Counted from the stretch's first letter, positions 50,571 through 59,559 are shown. The stretch is 64,000 nt of DNA from Sulfitobacter sp043557345 (GCF_043557345.1 NZ_JBIFFV010000001.1:372001-436000), one strand, 5' to 3'. Notes: generated from the letters alone by a model not told the origin. Numbers and translations are program-made.

Positions 50571-51338
50571 GTGTCAGAACAGACAGATCTTTCGAATGAA
50601 GCCGTCGAGGTGATCAACGCCGGGGCCAAGGCTCCGCTGGTGTTGGTCTGCGAACATGCGGCGCGTGAGATACCGGCCTGCTACGACGGTCTGGGGCTGG
50701 ATGCCGCGGCCCGCGAAAGCCATGTGGCTTGGGATCCCGGTGCCTTGGGTGTGGCCCGGGCCATGGCGCAGGATCTGGATGCGGTGCTGGTGGCCGGGCG
50801 CGTCTCGCGTCTGGTCTACGATTGCAACCGCCCGCCCGAAGCCCCGGGCGCAATGCCAGCGCAAAGCGAGATTTTCGCGATCCCCGGCAATGCCACGCTT
50901 GATGAGGCTGGCCGGGCCGAGCGGGTGGCGCGCTATTACGAGCCGTTCCGCGCGACTTTGGCGGCGACGATCGAACGGGTCGACGCGCCCGCGATCGTTA
51001 CGGTGCATAGTTTCACGCCGATCTACCACGGCAAGCCGCGCCGCGTAGAGATCGGCATTCTGCACGACAGCGACACGCGCCTTGCCGATGCGATGCTCGC
51101 GGTGGCGTCGGGGTTCACGGACCTCTACGTCGAACGAAATGAGCCCTACGGTCCGCAGGACGGGGTGACCCATACGCTAAAAGAACATGGGCTGGCCCAT
51201 GGTCATCCGCATGTGATGCTAGAGATCCGCAATGACCTCATCACCACCGAAGCCGACCAGCAGCAGATGGCCGAGATGATCAGCAATTGGCTCCGCGCCG
51301 CCATGGCTCGGCCCGAGATGAAGGAGGCCACAACGTGA
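50571..51338 (+). CDS. N-formylglutamate amidohydrolase-family protein
   Basis: A 255-residue protein of the HutG/FGase family (PF05013-like). Metal-site segments are LVCEHAAREIP, YDCNRPPEAPG, VTVHSFTP and the C-terminal MLEIRNDLI. HutG hydrolyses N-formylglutamate in histidine breakdown, but no hut genes are near. Heading an operon with a glutamine-synthetase-like ligase suggests hydrolysis of another glutamyl amide (inference). GAGGGGGAT lies before GTG 50571, preferred over ATG 50541. The stop overlaps dctQ by 4 bp. Confidence 0.85.
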   Translation: MSEQTDLSNEAVEVINAGAKAPLVLVCEHAAREIPACYDGLGLDAAARESHVAWDPGALGVARAMAQDLDAVLVAGRVSRLVYDCNRPPEAPGAMPAQSEIFAIPGNATLDEAGRAERVARYYEPFRATLAATIERVDAPAIVTVHSFTPIYHGKPRRVEIGILHDSDTRLADAMLAVASGFTDLYVERNEPYGPQDGVTHTLKEHGLAHGHPHVMLEIRNDLITTEADQQQMAEMISNWLRAAMARPEMKEATT

Positions 51339-51901
51339 GGTTCATGCGAGGCTATATCCGGGGCATCGACGCGATGAACCGGCGGATCGGGCGGTTCATG
51401 ATGTATGGTATCTTTGTCCTGATGGGGGTGCTGCTGTGGTCCACCGTCAGTAAAGCCTTCTTCGTCCCTTCGCTTTGGACGCTGGAAATGGCGCAGTTTG
51501 TCATGGTGGGCTATTACATCTTGGGCGGTCCCTATTCGATCCAACTGGGGTCGAATGTGCGGATGGACCTCCTTTATGGCGATTGGTCGCTGCGCCGCAA
51601 AGCGTGGTTTGACCTCTTCACCGTCTTCTTCCTGATCTTCTATCTCTGCGTGCTGCTCTATGGGGCGGTAAGCTCTACCGCCTATTCGCTGGGCTACTGG
51701 GGCACCGAGCCGTTCAGCTTTTTCGGCGGCTTGATCACCGGTAGTGAAGAGGTTGGCCATATGGAGCAATCCAGTTCCGCATGGCGTCCCTATCTCTGGC
51801 CGATCAAGGTCGTGATGATCGTCGGCATCTTTCTGATGCTGCTGCAATGTCTGTCCGAGCTCGCGAAAGACGTGCTGCGGCTCAAGGGTGAGGCCATCTG
51901 A
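51335..51901 (+). CDS. dctQ: TRAP transporter small membrane subunit (DctQ)
   Basis: A 188-residue four-helix membrane protein, the small permease subunit of a TRAP uptake system. AAGGAGG lies 7 bp before a GTG start at 51335 that overlaps the amidohydrolase stop (GTGA). Hydrophobic segments include MMYGIFVLMGVLLWSTV, FDLFTVFFLIFYLCVLLYGA and VVMIVGIFLMLLQCL. It precedes dctM with a 1-bp overlap. Confidence 0.9.
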   Translation: MRFMRGYIRGIDAMNRRIGRFMMYGIFVLMGVLLWSTVSKAFFVPSLWTLEMAQFVMVGYYILGGPYSIQLGSNVRMDLLYGDWSLRRKAWFDLFTVFFLIFYLCVLLYGAVSSTAYSLGYWGTEPFSFFGGLITGSEEVGHMEQSSSAWRPYLWPIKVVMIVGIFLMLLQCLSELAKDVLRLKGEAI

Positions 51902-53226
51902 TGTCCTATGAAATGATTGCGACATTGATGTTCTCGTCAATGATGCTGATGCTACTGACCGGCCAGCGGGTGTTTGGCGCCATTGGCTTTATCGCCGTGG
52001 TCTCGGCGCTGCTGCTCTGGGGCGACAAGGGCGGCTATGACATCGGTTTCGCCGCCGCGATGAAGCTAATGAAATGGTATCCGCTGCTGACGCTGCCGAT
52101 GTTCATCTTCATGGGCTATGTGCTGAGCGAGAGCCGCATTGCCGATGACCTCTACCGGATGTTCCACGTCTGGATGGGTGGGGTGCGCGGCGGTCTGGCG
52201 ATTGGCACGATTGGCTTGATGGTGCTGATCTCGGCAATGAATGGGCTCAGCGTGGCAGGCATGGCGATTGGCTCGACCATTGCGCTGCCGGAGCTTTTGA
52301 AACGCGGCTATGACAAAAGGATGGTGACGGGGGTGATCCAAGCGGGGTCGAGCCTTGGCATCCTCGTGCCGCCCTCGGTCGTGCTGGTGCTTTATGCGAT
52401 GATCGCGCGGCAGCCGGTGGGTCAGTTGTGGCTGGCTGGGGTCATCCCGGGGCTGATGATGGCCGCGATGTTCGTCGCCTATATCGTCATTCGCTGCCGG
52501 ATGAATCCCGAACTCGGACCCATCCTCTCGGCCGAGGATCGCGACATTCCCCGTGCCGAGAAGCTGCGCCTTCTGCGGGCGGGCATCCTGCCGCTGGTGA
52601 TCTTTGCGGTGATGATGGTGCCTTTCGTCAATGGCTGGACAAGCTTGGTCGAAAGCTCGGCCATCGGGGCTGCGGCGGCGTTCTTTGCCGCGGTCCTCAA
52701 AGGCCGCATGACCCGCGAGGTTTTCGAGAACTCCCTGCGCAACACCTTGGGCATCACCTGCATGTTCATGTGGATCATCCTTGCCGCCCTCGCCTTTGGC
52801 GCGGTCTTCGACGGGTTGGGTGCGGTGAAGGCGATCGAGAGCCTGTTCACCGAGAAGATGAACCTCAGCCCCTGGATGATCCTGATCATGATGCAGCTTA
52901 GCTTCATCATCATGGGCACCTTCCTCGACGACACCGCGATGCTGGTGATCGTGGCGCCGCTCTATGTGCCCTTGGTCGGTGCGCTCGGCTTCGATCTGAT
53001 CTGGTATGGTATCCTTTACACGATCACCACGCAGATCGCCTATATGACCCCGCCGTTTGGCTACAACCTGTTCCTGATGCGCGCGATGGCTCCGCCAGAG
53101 ATTACCCTGCGCGACATCTATGCTTCGATCACGCCCTTCGTGCTGGTGATGGTCTTGGCGCTGATACTCGTCATGGTCTTCCCGCAGATCGCGACATGGC
53201 TGCCCGATTACATCTACGACAAATAA
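51901..53226 (+). CDS. dctM: TRAP transporter large permease subunit (DctM)
   Basis: A 441-residue membrane protein with about 12 hydrophobic segments, the ion-coupled permease of the TRAP system. Characteristic segments are MNGLSVAGMAIGSTIALPEL, AGSSLGILVPPSVVLVLYAM and the C-terminal QIAYMTPPFGYNLFLMRAM. Separate DctQ and DctM, not fused, is the common arrangement. Confidence 0.95.
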   Translation: MSYEMIATLMFSSMMLMLLTGQRVFGAIGFIAVVSALLLWGDKGGYDIGFAAAMKLMKWYPLLTLPMFIFMGYVLSESRIADDLYRMFHVWMGGVRGGLAIGTIGLMVLISAMNGLSVAGMAIGSTIALPELLKRGYDKRMVTGVIQAGSSLGILVPPSVVLVLYAMIARQPVGQLWLAGVIPGLMMAAMFVAYIVIRCRMNPELGPILSAEDRDIPRAEKLRLLRAGILPLVIFAVMMVPFVNGWTSLVESSAIGAAAAFFAAVLKGRMTREVFENSLRNTLGITCMFMWIILAALAFGAVFDGLGAVKAIESLFTEKMNLSPWMILIMMQLSFIIMGTFLDDTAMLVIVAPLYVPLVGALGFDLIWYGILYTITTQIAYMTPPFGYNLFLMRAMAPPEITLRDIYASITPFVLVMVLALILVMVFPQIATWLPDYIYDK

Positions 53227-53276
53227 CAATGAGAGCCGCGCAAAGACGGCCTGACATTTCAACAAAGGAGAGACGT

Positions 53277-54314
53277 ATGACCACTCGCAGAAAGTTTCTA
53301 TCCGGGGCCGCCGTCGCCGCCCCTGCGGCCCTCGCCGCGCCTTCCATCGTGCATGCCCAAGCGCCGATCAAATGGCGCATGCAGACCTATGCCGGCGCCG
53401 CTTTGGGTGAGCAGGTGACCAAACCGGCGGTCGATTACATCAATGCCGCCGCCAATGGCGAGATGGAGATCGAACTGTTCTACGCCGACCAGATCGTGCC
53501 CACCGGCGAGCTGTTCCAAGCGATGCAGCGCGGCACCATCGACATGGTGCATTCCGATGACGACTCCATGGCCTCGCCCACGCCGCTGCAACAATTCGGC
53601 GGCTACTTCCCCTTTGCCACCAAGCACATCCTCGATGTGCCTGTGCTGTTCAACCAGTACGGTTTGGCCGAAATCTGGAAAGAGGAATACGCCAAGGTCG
53701 GCGTTGAATGGCTGTCGGCTGCGGGCCAAGACCCCTGCAACTTCAACACCACCAAAGAGATCAAATCGGTCGCCGATCTGGACGGTCTGAAGCTCTACAC
53801 CTTCCCCACCGCGGGCCGCTTCCTGTCGAAGTTCGGCGTGGTGCCGGTGAACATTCCATACGAGGACGCCGAGGTCGCGGTGCAGACCGGTGAGCTCGAC
53901 GGCATGGCGTGGTCCGGCATCACCGAGGATTACACCGTCGGCTGGGCCGATGTGACCGACTACTTCCTGACCAATAACATCTCGGGTGCTTGGATCGGGT
54001 CGTTCTTCGTCAATCAGCAGCAGTGGGCCGATCTGCCGGATCACCTCAAGCAGTTGGTCATGGCCGGGATCGAAGCGGGCCACACCTACCGCAACCAGTG
54101 GTACTGGGGCGGCGAGGCGCGTCTGCGCGCGCAGGGCGACAAGCTCAAGCTTAGCACCGTGCCTGCCGACGAATGGGCCGAGGTTGAAAACGCGGCCAAG
54201 GACTTCTGGACCGAGATCGCCGAAGAGGGCGAAGTGCACGCCAAGATCGTGCAGATCTTCCGCGACTATAACGAGGTCATCAACAAAGCCGGTCCGCCCT
54301 ACACCAACGGCTGA
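53277..54314 (+). CDS. dctP: TRAP transporter periplasmic substrate-binding protein (DctP family)
   Basis: A 345-residue exported binding protein with a Tat-type signal (TTRRKFLSGAAVAAPAALAA, cleavage near HAQA). AAAGGAG precedes ATG 53277. DctP-family segments include LFQAMQRGTIDMVHSD and DAEVAVQTGELDGMAWSG. In most DctP proteins the strand after LKGLK carries an arginine that salt-bridges a carboxylate ligand. Here the segment reads LDGLKLYTFPTAGRFL, with Tyr174 at that position. This suggests an atypical, perhaps non-carboxylate ligand (inference). Confidence 0.92.
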   Translation: MTTRRKFLSGAAVAAPAALAAPSIVHAQAPIKWRMQTYAGAALGEQVTKPAVDYINAAANGEMEIELFYADQIVPTGELFQAMQRGTIDMVHSDDDSMASPTPLQQFGGYFPFATKHILDVPVLFNQYGLAEIWKEEYAKVGVEWLSAAGQDPCNFNTTKEIKSVADLDGLKLYTFPTAGRFLSKFGVVPVNIPYEDAEVAVQTGELDGMAWSGITEDYTVGWADVTDYFLTNNISGAWIGSFFVNQQQWADLPDHLKQLVMAGIEAGHTYRNQWYWGGEARLRAQGDKLKLSTVPADEWAEVENAAKDFWTEIAEEGEVHAKIVQIFRDYNEVINKAGPPYTNG

Positions 54315-54373
54315 ACCGACAACCGGGGGCGCGCTGCCCGCGCCCCCGCCTTACCCCCTGAAGTGGACAGAAC

Positions 54374-55738
54374 ATGCCCGGCACACTGACATTCGACGCG
54401 CTGAAAAAACTGGTCAAAGAAGGATCCGTCGATACGGTTCTTGCGTGCCTTGTGGATATGCAAGGCCGGTTGATGGGCAAACGCTTCCATGCCGTCAACT
54501 TTGTCGAGACCTCTTATAAGGAAACCCATTGCTGCAACTACCTGCTGGCCACCGACCTTGAGATGGCCACGCCCGAGGGCTTTGCCTCGACCTCGTGGGA
54601 GACGGGTTACGGCGACTACGTGATGCAGCCCGACCTCGACACGATCCGCCCGGTGCCATGGCTGGAGGGCACGGTGATGGTGCTCTGCGACGTGCTGGAT
54701 CACGACACCCACCAGCCGGTGCCGCATTCCCCCCGCGCCATGCTGAAGAAACAAATCGCCCGGCTGAAGGAGCTTGGCTTTGACGCGATGATGGCGACCG
54801 AACTGGAGTTCTTCCTTTTCGAGCAAAGCTTTGACGCCATCCGCAAGGGCGGCTACCGCTACCTCACGCCGATCAGCGGCTATAACGAGGATTACAACAT
54901 CCTCCAGACCACCAAGGAAGAGAACGTGATGCGCCCGCTGCGCAACCATCTCTTCGCTGCCGGTCTGCCCATCGAAAACTCCAAGGGCGAGGCCGAGGCC
55001 GGTCAGGAAGAGCTCAACATCCGCTATTCAGCGGCTCTGGACTGCGCCGATTATCACACGATCGCCAAACATGCGGTCAAAGAGATCGCTTGGCAGCAGG
55101 GCCATGCGGCAAGCTTCCTGCCCAAGTGGCACAAGGACCGCGTCGGCTCTTCCAGCCACGTCCACCAGTCGCTGTGGAAAGACGGCGAAGCGGCATTCTA
55201 TGACAGCGAGGGCGCGTTGGGCATGTCCGAGCTGATGCGCCACTATATGGCCGGTCTGATCGCCTATGCCCCGGAATATACCTATTTCCTCGCCCCCTAT
55301 GTGAACAGTTACAAGCGTTTCGCCAAAGGCACATTCGCCCCAACCAAAACCGTCTGGTCCGTCGACAACCGCACCGCCGGGTTCCGCCTCTGTGGGGCGG
55401 GGACAAAGGGCGTGCGGGTCGAATGCCGTATTGGCGGATCGGACTTGAACCCTTATCTGGCGCAGGCGGTCATGCTGGCCGCCGGGATCAAAGGGATCGA
55501 AGACAAGATGGAGCTTGCCCCGCCCACACGCGGCGATGCTTATGGCGAGTCCGACGCTGTCGATATCCCCCAGACCCTGCGGGCAGCAACCGAGACCCTG
55601 CGCGGCTCGACCTTCCTGCGCGAGGTCTTGGGCGACGATGTAGTGACCCATTACACCCGCGCAGCGGAATGGGAACAGGAAGAATATGACCGGGTGGTGA
55701 CCGATTGGGAAATCGCCCGCGGCTTTGAAAGGGCCTGA
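54374..55738 (+). CDS. Glutamine synthetase-family ligase (probable gamma-glutamyl-amine synthetase)
   Basis: A 454-residue GS-fold protein. It has the metal-binding E143-L-E145 (ATELEFFLFE), GQEELNIRYSAAL (residues 210-222), GSSSHVHQSLW around His262, NSYKRFAKGTFAPT, and the C-terminal active-site RVECRIGGSDLNP. It lacks the GlnA adenylylation region and resembles the GlnT/PuuA/IpuC side of the family, which ligates glutamate to amines other than ammonia. Its neighbours (amidohydrolase, TRAP, ALDH, ADH) fit a gamma-glutamylation pathway. The amine substrate is unknown. Confidence 0.88.
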   Translation: MPGTLTFDALKKLVKEGSVDTVLACLVDMQGRLMGKRFHAVNFVETSYKETHCCNYLLATDLEMATPEGFASTSWETGYGDYVMQPDLDTIRPVPWLEGTVMVLCDVLDHDTHQPVPHSPRAMLKKQIARLKELGFDAMMATELEFFLFEQSFDAIRKGGYRYLTPISGYNEDYNILQTTKEENVMRPLRNHLFAAGLPIENSKGEAEAGQEELNIRYSAALDCADYHTIAKHAVKEIAWQQGHAASFLPKWHKDRVGSSSHVHQSLWKDGEAAFYDSEGALGMSELMRHYMAGLIAYAPEYTYFLAPYVNSYKRFAKGTFAPTKTVWSVDNRTAGFRLCGAGTKGVRVECRIGGSDLNPYLAQAVMLAAGIKGIEDKMELAPPTRGDAYGESDAVDIPQTLRAATETLRGSTFLREVLGDDVVTHYTRAAEWEQEEYDRVVTDWEIARGFERA

Positions 55739-55740
55739 GA

Positions 55741-57114
55741 ATGACGACGGTAAAATGTATCTCTCCGATTGACGGTTCGGTCTATGCGGAACGCGAAACC
55801 CTGAGCACGGAAGCAGCGCAAGACGCTGTTGCCCGCGCCCGCCGCGCGCAAAAGGCATGGGCCGCGCGCCCCTTGCAGGAACGTGTTGATCTGGTGATGG
55901 CTGCGTTGAAAGAGATCGAGAATTCGACTGACCGGATGACCGAGGAACTGGCCCATCAGATGGGCCGCCCGGTGCGCTACGGCGGTGAGTTTGGCGGGTT
56001 GCAGGAACGCACCAGCCACATGGCCAAGATCGCCGCCGATGCGCTGGCCCCTACGGTAATTGAAGACAGCGCCGCCTTTAACCGCAAGATTATGCGTGAG
56101 CCGCATGGCGTGGTTTTCGTCGTGGCGCCGTGGAACTACCCTTATATGACCGCGAACAATACCATCGCGCCCGCGCTGATCGCGGGCAACGCGGTGATCC
56201 TGAAACACGCCTCCCAGACCATTCTGGTCGGTGAACATCTTGCCGATGCGTACCGCGCTGCGGGCGTGCCGGAGGATGTGTTCCAGAACGTCGTGCTGAG
56301 CCATGACACCACCTCGGCGCTGATCGCGGATAACGCCTTTGATTTCGTCAATTTCACCGGCTCCGTCGGCGGCGGTCAGGCGATGGAACGCGCCGCGGCG
56401 GGCACCTTCACCGGCGTCGCGACCGAGTTGGGCGGCAAAGACCCCGCCTATGTCCGGGCCGATGCCAATCTTGACGCGGCGGTCGACGGGGTGATGGACG
56501 GCGCCATGTTCAACGCGGGCCAGTGCTGCTGCGGGATCGAGCGGATCTATGTGCACGAAAGCCTTTATGATGCCTTCGTCGAAAAGGCCGTAGCATGGGT
56601 GAACAACCTCAACCTCGGCAACCCGCTGGATCAGGCCACGACGCTTGGCCCGATGGCCAACGTGCGTTTCGCCAATGAGGTCCGCGCGCAGATTGAAGAG
56701 GCCGTGGCGGCAGGTGCTAAGGCACATATCGAGAAGATGGATGCCGACGATGGCGGTGCCTATCTGACGCCGCAGGTGCTGACCGATGTGACCCATGAGA
56801 TGCGCGTCATGCGCGACGAAAGTTTTGGCCCCGTTGTCGGCATCATGCCGGTCAAGGACGATGAAGAGGCCATTGCGCTGATGAACGACAGCCAGTTCGG
56901 CCTGACCGCCGCGATCTTTACCGCCGATGCCGAGGCTGCCGAGGCCATCGGCCAGCGGTTGGAAACCGGCACCGTCTTCTTGAACCGTGCCGACTATCTG
57001 GACCCGGCGCTGTGCTGGACCGGCTGCAAGCAAACCGGGCGCGGCGCGGGCCTGTCTGAACTGGGCTATCACGCGCTGACACGCCCCAAATCCTACCACC
57101 TCAAGAAAGCCTGA
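55741..57114 (+). CDS. Aldehyde dehydrogenase (NAD(P)+)
   Basis: A 457-residue ALDH-superfamily enzyme. The cofactor site contains VVAPWNYPYMTANN and NFTGSVGGGQAM, the general-base glutamate is in TELGGKDPAY, and the catalytic cysteine lies in NAGQCCCGIERIY, where three cysteines are consecutive. It begins 2 bp after the ligase gene and ends 3 bp before the alcohol dehydrogenase gene, so it is clearly in the same operon. The probable substrate is the aldehyde made by that dehydrogenase. Confidence 0.93.
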   Translation: MTTVKCISPIDGSVYAERETLSTEAAQDAVARARRAQKAWAARPLQERVDLVMAALKEIENSTDRMTEELAHQMGRPVRYGGEFGGLQERTSHMAKIAADALAPTVIEDSAAFNRKIMREPHGVVFVVAPWNYPYMTANNTIAPALIAGNAVILKHASQTILVGEHLADAYRAAGVPEDVFQNVVLSHDTTSALIADNAFDFVNFTGSVGGGQAMERAAAGTFTGVATELGGKDPAYVRADANLDAAVDGVMDGAMFNAGQCCCGIERIYVHESLYDAFVEKAVAWVNNLNLGNPLDQATTLGPMANVRFANEVRAQIEEAVAAGAKAHIEKMDADDGGAYLTPQVLTDVTHEMRVMRDESFGPVVGIMPVKDDEEAIALMNDSQFGLTAAIFTADAEAAEAIGQRLETGTVFLNRADYLDPALCWTGCKQTGRGAGLSELGYHALTRPKSYHLKKA

Positions 57115-57117
57115 GAC

Positions 57118-58275
57118 ATGTCCCTGACTGCAAATTGGTCTTACCCCACCGCCATCCGCTTCGGCGCGGGCCGGATTAAAGAGATTGCCGAGGCCTGCGC
57201 CGCTGCGGGCATCAAGAAGCCGCTGCTGGTCACCGACAAGGGGCTGGCCTATCTGCCGATCACCCAGTCCACACTGGACCTGATAGAGACCGAAGGTCTG
57301 GGCCGCGCGATGTTCTCGGACGTTGACCCGAACCCGACCGAGATGAACGCCGAGGCGGGCATCAAGGTCTACCGCGACGGCGGCCATGACGGCGTGATCG
57401 CCTTCGGCGGTGGCTCCGGTCTCGATCTGGGCAAGGTCATCGCCTTCATGGCGGGCCAGACCCGCCCCCTGTGGGATTTCGAAGACATCGGCGATTGGTG
57501 GACCCGCGCCGATGCGGATGGCATCGCGCCCATCGTGGCCGTGCCGACGACCGCCGGCACAGGCTCGGAAGTGGGGCGCGCCAGCGTCATCACCAATTCC
57601 CAGACCCATGAGAAGAAGATCATCTTCCACCCCAAGATGCTCCCCGCCGTCGTGATCTGCGACCCGGAACTGACCGTCGGCATGCCGCCGATGATCACCG
57701 CAGGCACCGGGATGGACGCTTTCGCCCATTGTCTCGAAGCCTTTTGCTCGCCGCATTACCACCCGATGAGCCAAGGCATGGCGCTGGAAGGGATGCGGCT
57801 GGTGAAGGAATACCTGCCGCGGGCCTATGCCGATGGCAGCGATCTCGAGGCGCGCGGCCACATGATGTCCGCCGCCGCCATGGGGGCCACCGCCTTCCAG
57901 AAGGGTCTCGGCGCGATCCATGCATTGAGCCACCCGATCGGCGCGGTGCATCACACGCATCATGGCACCACCAATGCGGTGGTCATGCAGCCGGTGCTGC
58001 GCTTCAACCGCCCGGCGGTGGAGGAGCGTCTGGCCAAGGCCGCGGCCTATCTCGACATCGTCGGTGGCTTCGACGGGTTCTACGACTATGTCGGCAAGCT
58101 CAACGCGGAACTCAACATCCCCGCGACCCTGACCGACCTCGGTGTCACCGACCCCGACATCGACGCGCTGGTGACCTCTGCCTTGCAGGACCCAAGCTGC
58201 GGCGGCAACCCCATCGAACTGACGCGGGAGAACACGACGCAGTTGCTGCGTGAGTGTTTCCAGGCACCCGTTTGA
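57118..58275 (+). CDS. Iron-containing alcohol dehydrogenase
   Basis: A 385-residue group III (Fe-ADH) dehydrogenase. The NAD loop is AFGGGSGLDLGKVIA (about residues 95-109), TTAGTGSEVGRASV follows, and metal ligands lie in MDAFAHCLEAF and HALSHPIGAVHHTHHG. It is the last gene of the operon and is followed by a strong terminator. It may oxidise a gamma-glutamylated amino alcohol to the aldehyde (inference). Confidence 0.93.
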   Translation: MSLTANWSYPTAIRFGAGRIKEIAEACAAAGIKKPLLVTDKGLAYLPITQSTLDLIETEGLGRAMFSDVDPNPTEMNAEAGIKVYRDGGHDGVIAFGGGSGLDLGKVIAFMAGQTRPLWDFEDIGDWWTRADADGIAPIVAVPTTAGTGSEVGRASVITNSQTHEKKIIFHPKMLPAVVICDPELTVGMPPMITAGTGMDAFAHCLEAFCSPHYHPMSQGMALEGMRLVKEYLPRAYADGSDLEARGHMMSAAAMGATAFQKGLGAIHALSHPIGAVHHTHHGTTNAVVMQPVLRFNRPAVEERLAKAAAYLDIVGGFDGFYDYVGKLNAELNIPATLTDLGVTDPDIDALVTSALQDPSCGGNPIELTRENTTQLLRECFQAPV

Positions 58276-58291
58276 CTGATAAGACAAAAAG

Positions 58292-58318
58292 AAAGGGCCG
58301 CATCACGCGGCCCTTTTT
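58292..58318. terminator. Bidirectional terminator between the catabolic operon and cycA
   Basis: AAAGGGCCGC (58292-58301) pairs with GCGGCCCTTT (58307-58316) across a 5-nt loop. T-runs follow on both strands, so it can end both the rightward operon and leftward cycA. Confidence 0.9.
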
Positions 58319-58333
58319 CGAATTTTGGCGAGA

Positions 58334-58825
58334 TCACTCTGTCGGCTTTGCCTCTTCCTCGGTCTCGGCGTCTGCCTCGGCCTCCATCTCGACCTCGGGG
58401 CCGACCGAGACCAGATAGGCCCAGACGTCCTTCGCATCGTCCTCGTCCTTCAGACGGTAGGACATCTTCGATTTCGCACTGGTCTGGTCGAGGTAGTCGG
58501 CAAGGAACCCCTTGGTGTCGGCGAGATAGGCGACGAAGTCTTCTTCGTTCCATTTCAGGCCGGCCTCGCCCGCTGCGACGATGGAATCGCCATAGCGGTA
58601 ATCCTCAACCGACCCCGCGACGCGGTCGAAAATACCATAAAGGTTCGGCCCCGTGCGGCCGCCCTTCTGGATGTCGTTGCCCTCGTCATCGGTGATCATG
58701 TGGCAGCTTTTGCACTTGCGAAAGACCTTCTCCCCGGCCTCGGGGTCGCCGCTGGCGTGGCTTTCCGCCAGAAGGGGCGTGGCGCCGAGGCAGAGTGTCA
58801 GGATCGTTGCGATGGATGTTTTCAT
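58334..58825 (-). CDS. cycA: Cytochrome c-550 / c2-type cytochrome
   Basis: A 163-residue periplasmic class I cytochrome c. A signal peptide (about residues 1-20, cleavage near LLA-ES) precedes the haem motif CKSCH (residues 38-42). Axial Met121 lies in KSKMSYRL. The acidic C-terminal tail (EMEAEADAETEEEAKPTE) matches Paracoccus c-550. It carries electrons between the bc1 complex and oxidases. CCGGAGGAA lies before ATG 58825; the open frame continues upstream without homology. Confidence 0.92.
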   Translation of the reverse strand: MKTSIATILTLCLGATPLLAESHASGDPEAGEKVFRKCKSCHMITDDEGNDIQKGGRTGPNLYGIFDRVAGSVEDYRYGDSIVAAGEAGLKWNEEDFVAYLADTKGFLADYLDQTSAKSKMSYRLKDEDDAKDVWAYLVSVGPEVEMEAEADAETEEEAKPTE

Positions 58826-58991
58826 TTGGGGTTCCTCCGGTTTCCGGTGAGAGACTAGCGCCGCGGACGGCCGGGTAAAGACGGCGCCGTTGCGCCAAAA
58901 TGAAGCAGCGGCGGCGCCTTGGGGGGTTATTGGTTGAGCCGAAAGGCAATTCCCCCGATAAGCGGCGGTGGATTTTTCGCAAGGGGACCAG

Positions 58992-59543
58992 ATGGGCGAC
59001 GGGCAATGCACAACCGGGATCATACTGCCGGCATGGGTCGACGGCATACTGCAGCCGGTCGAGAAGCTCTCGGCGCATAAGCGCGGGTTGCGGCACAAGG
59101 CGGTCTCGGTCTTCGTGATGGATGGGTCGCGCTTGCTGCTGCAACGGCGCGCGCTTGGCAAGTACCACACGCCGGGGCTCTGGGCGAATACCTGCTGCAC
59201 CCATCCGGCCTGGGAGGAGCCTGCCGAGCTCTGCGCCGCGCGGCGGTTGCGGGAGGAGCTGGGGATCACCGGCCTCGCGCTGCGGCACCGCGGGCAGGTG
59301 GAATACCGCGCCGACGTGGGCGGCGGGTTGATCGAACACGAGGTGGTCGAGGTCTTTCTGGCCGATGCCGAGGCGGGGCTGAAGATCGCGCCGAACCCGG
59401 AAGAGGTCATGGAGACGCGCTGGCAGGACCTCGACGATTTGCGCGTGGATCTGGCCCGCAATCCGCAAGCCTACACCCCCTGGCTGCGCATCTACATGGA
59501 CCAGCACGCGGGGCTGATTTTCGGCGGCCACGGCAATGAGTGA
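58992..59543 (+). CDS. idi: Isopentenyl-diphosphate delta-isomerase (type I)
   Basis: A 183-residue Nudix-fold isomerase interconverting IPP and DMAPP. Active-site segments are WANTCCTHPAWEE (cysteine) and the Nudix-like AARRLREELGI, with HEVVEVF later. ATG 58992 has AAGGGGA upstream; an in-frame ATG at 58968 is less well placed. It is followed directly by hemF; in photosynthetic relatives idi is often near pigment genes, but none are seen here. Confidence 0.93.
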   Translation: MGDGQCTTGIILPAWVDGILQPVEKLSAHKRGLRHKAVSVFVMDGSRLLLQRRALGKYHTPGLWANTCCTHPAWEEPAELCAARRLREELGITGLALRHRGQVEYRADVGGGLIEHEVVEVFLADAEAGLKIAPNPEEVMETRWQDLDDLRVDLARNPQAYTPWLRIYMDQHAGLIFGGHGNE

Positions 59544-59559
59544 CAGGAAGGACGCGGCG

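Noticed and set aside
49578..51338. A histidine-utilisation (hut) locus, because of the N-formylglutamate amidohydrolase-like gene.
   Set aside because: No hutU, hutH, hutI or hutF is nearby, the regulator is RpiR rather than HutC, and the following genes encode a TRAP system, a ligase and dehydrogenases.
52066..53265. A 399-codon minus-strand open frame across dctM.
   Set aside because: It is antisense to a well-supported membrane permease; the His/Arg/Asp-rich product is a shadow.
55651..58287. An 878-codon open frame on the minus strand across the aldehyde and alcohol dehydrogenase genes.
   Set aside because: It is antisense to two clearly recognisable enzymes, has no conserved motif and is rich in His, Arg and Gly, as expected of a GC-driven shadow frame.
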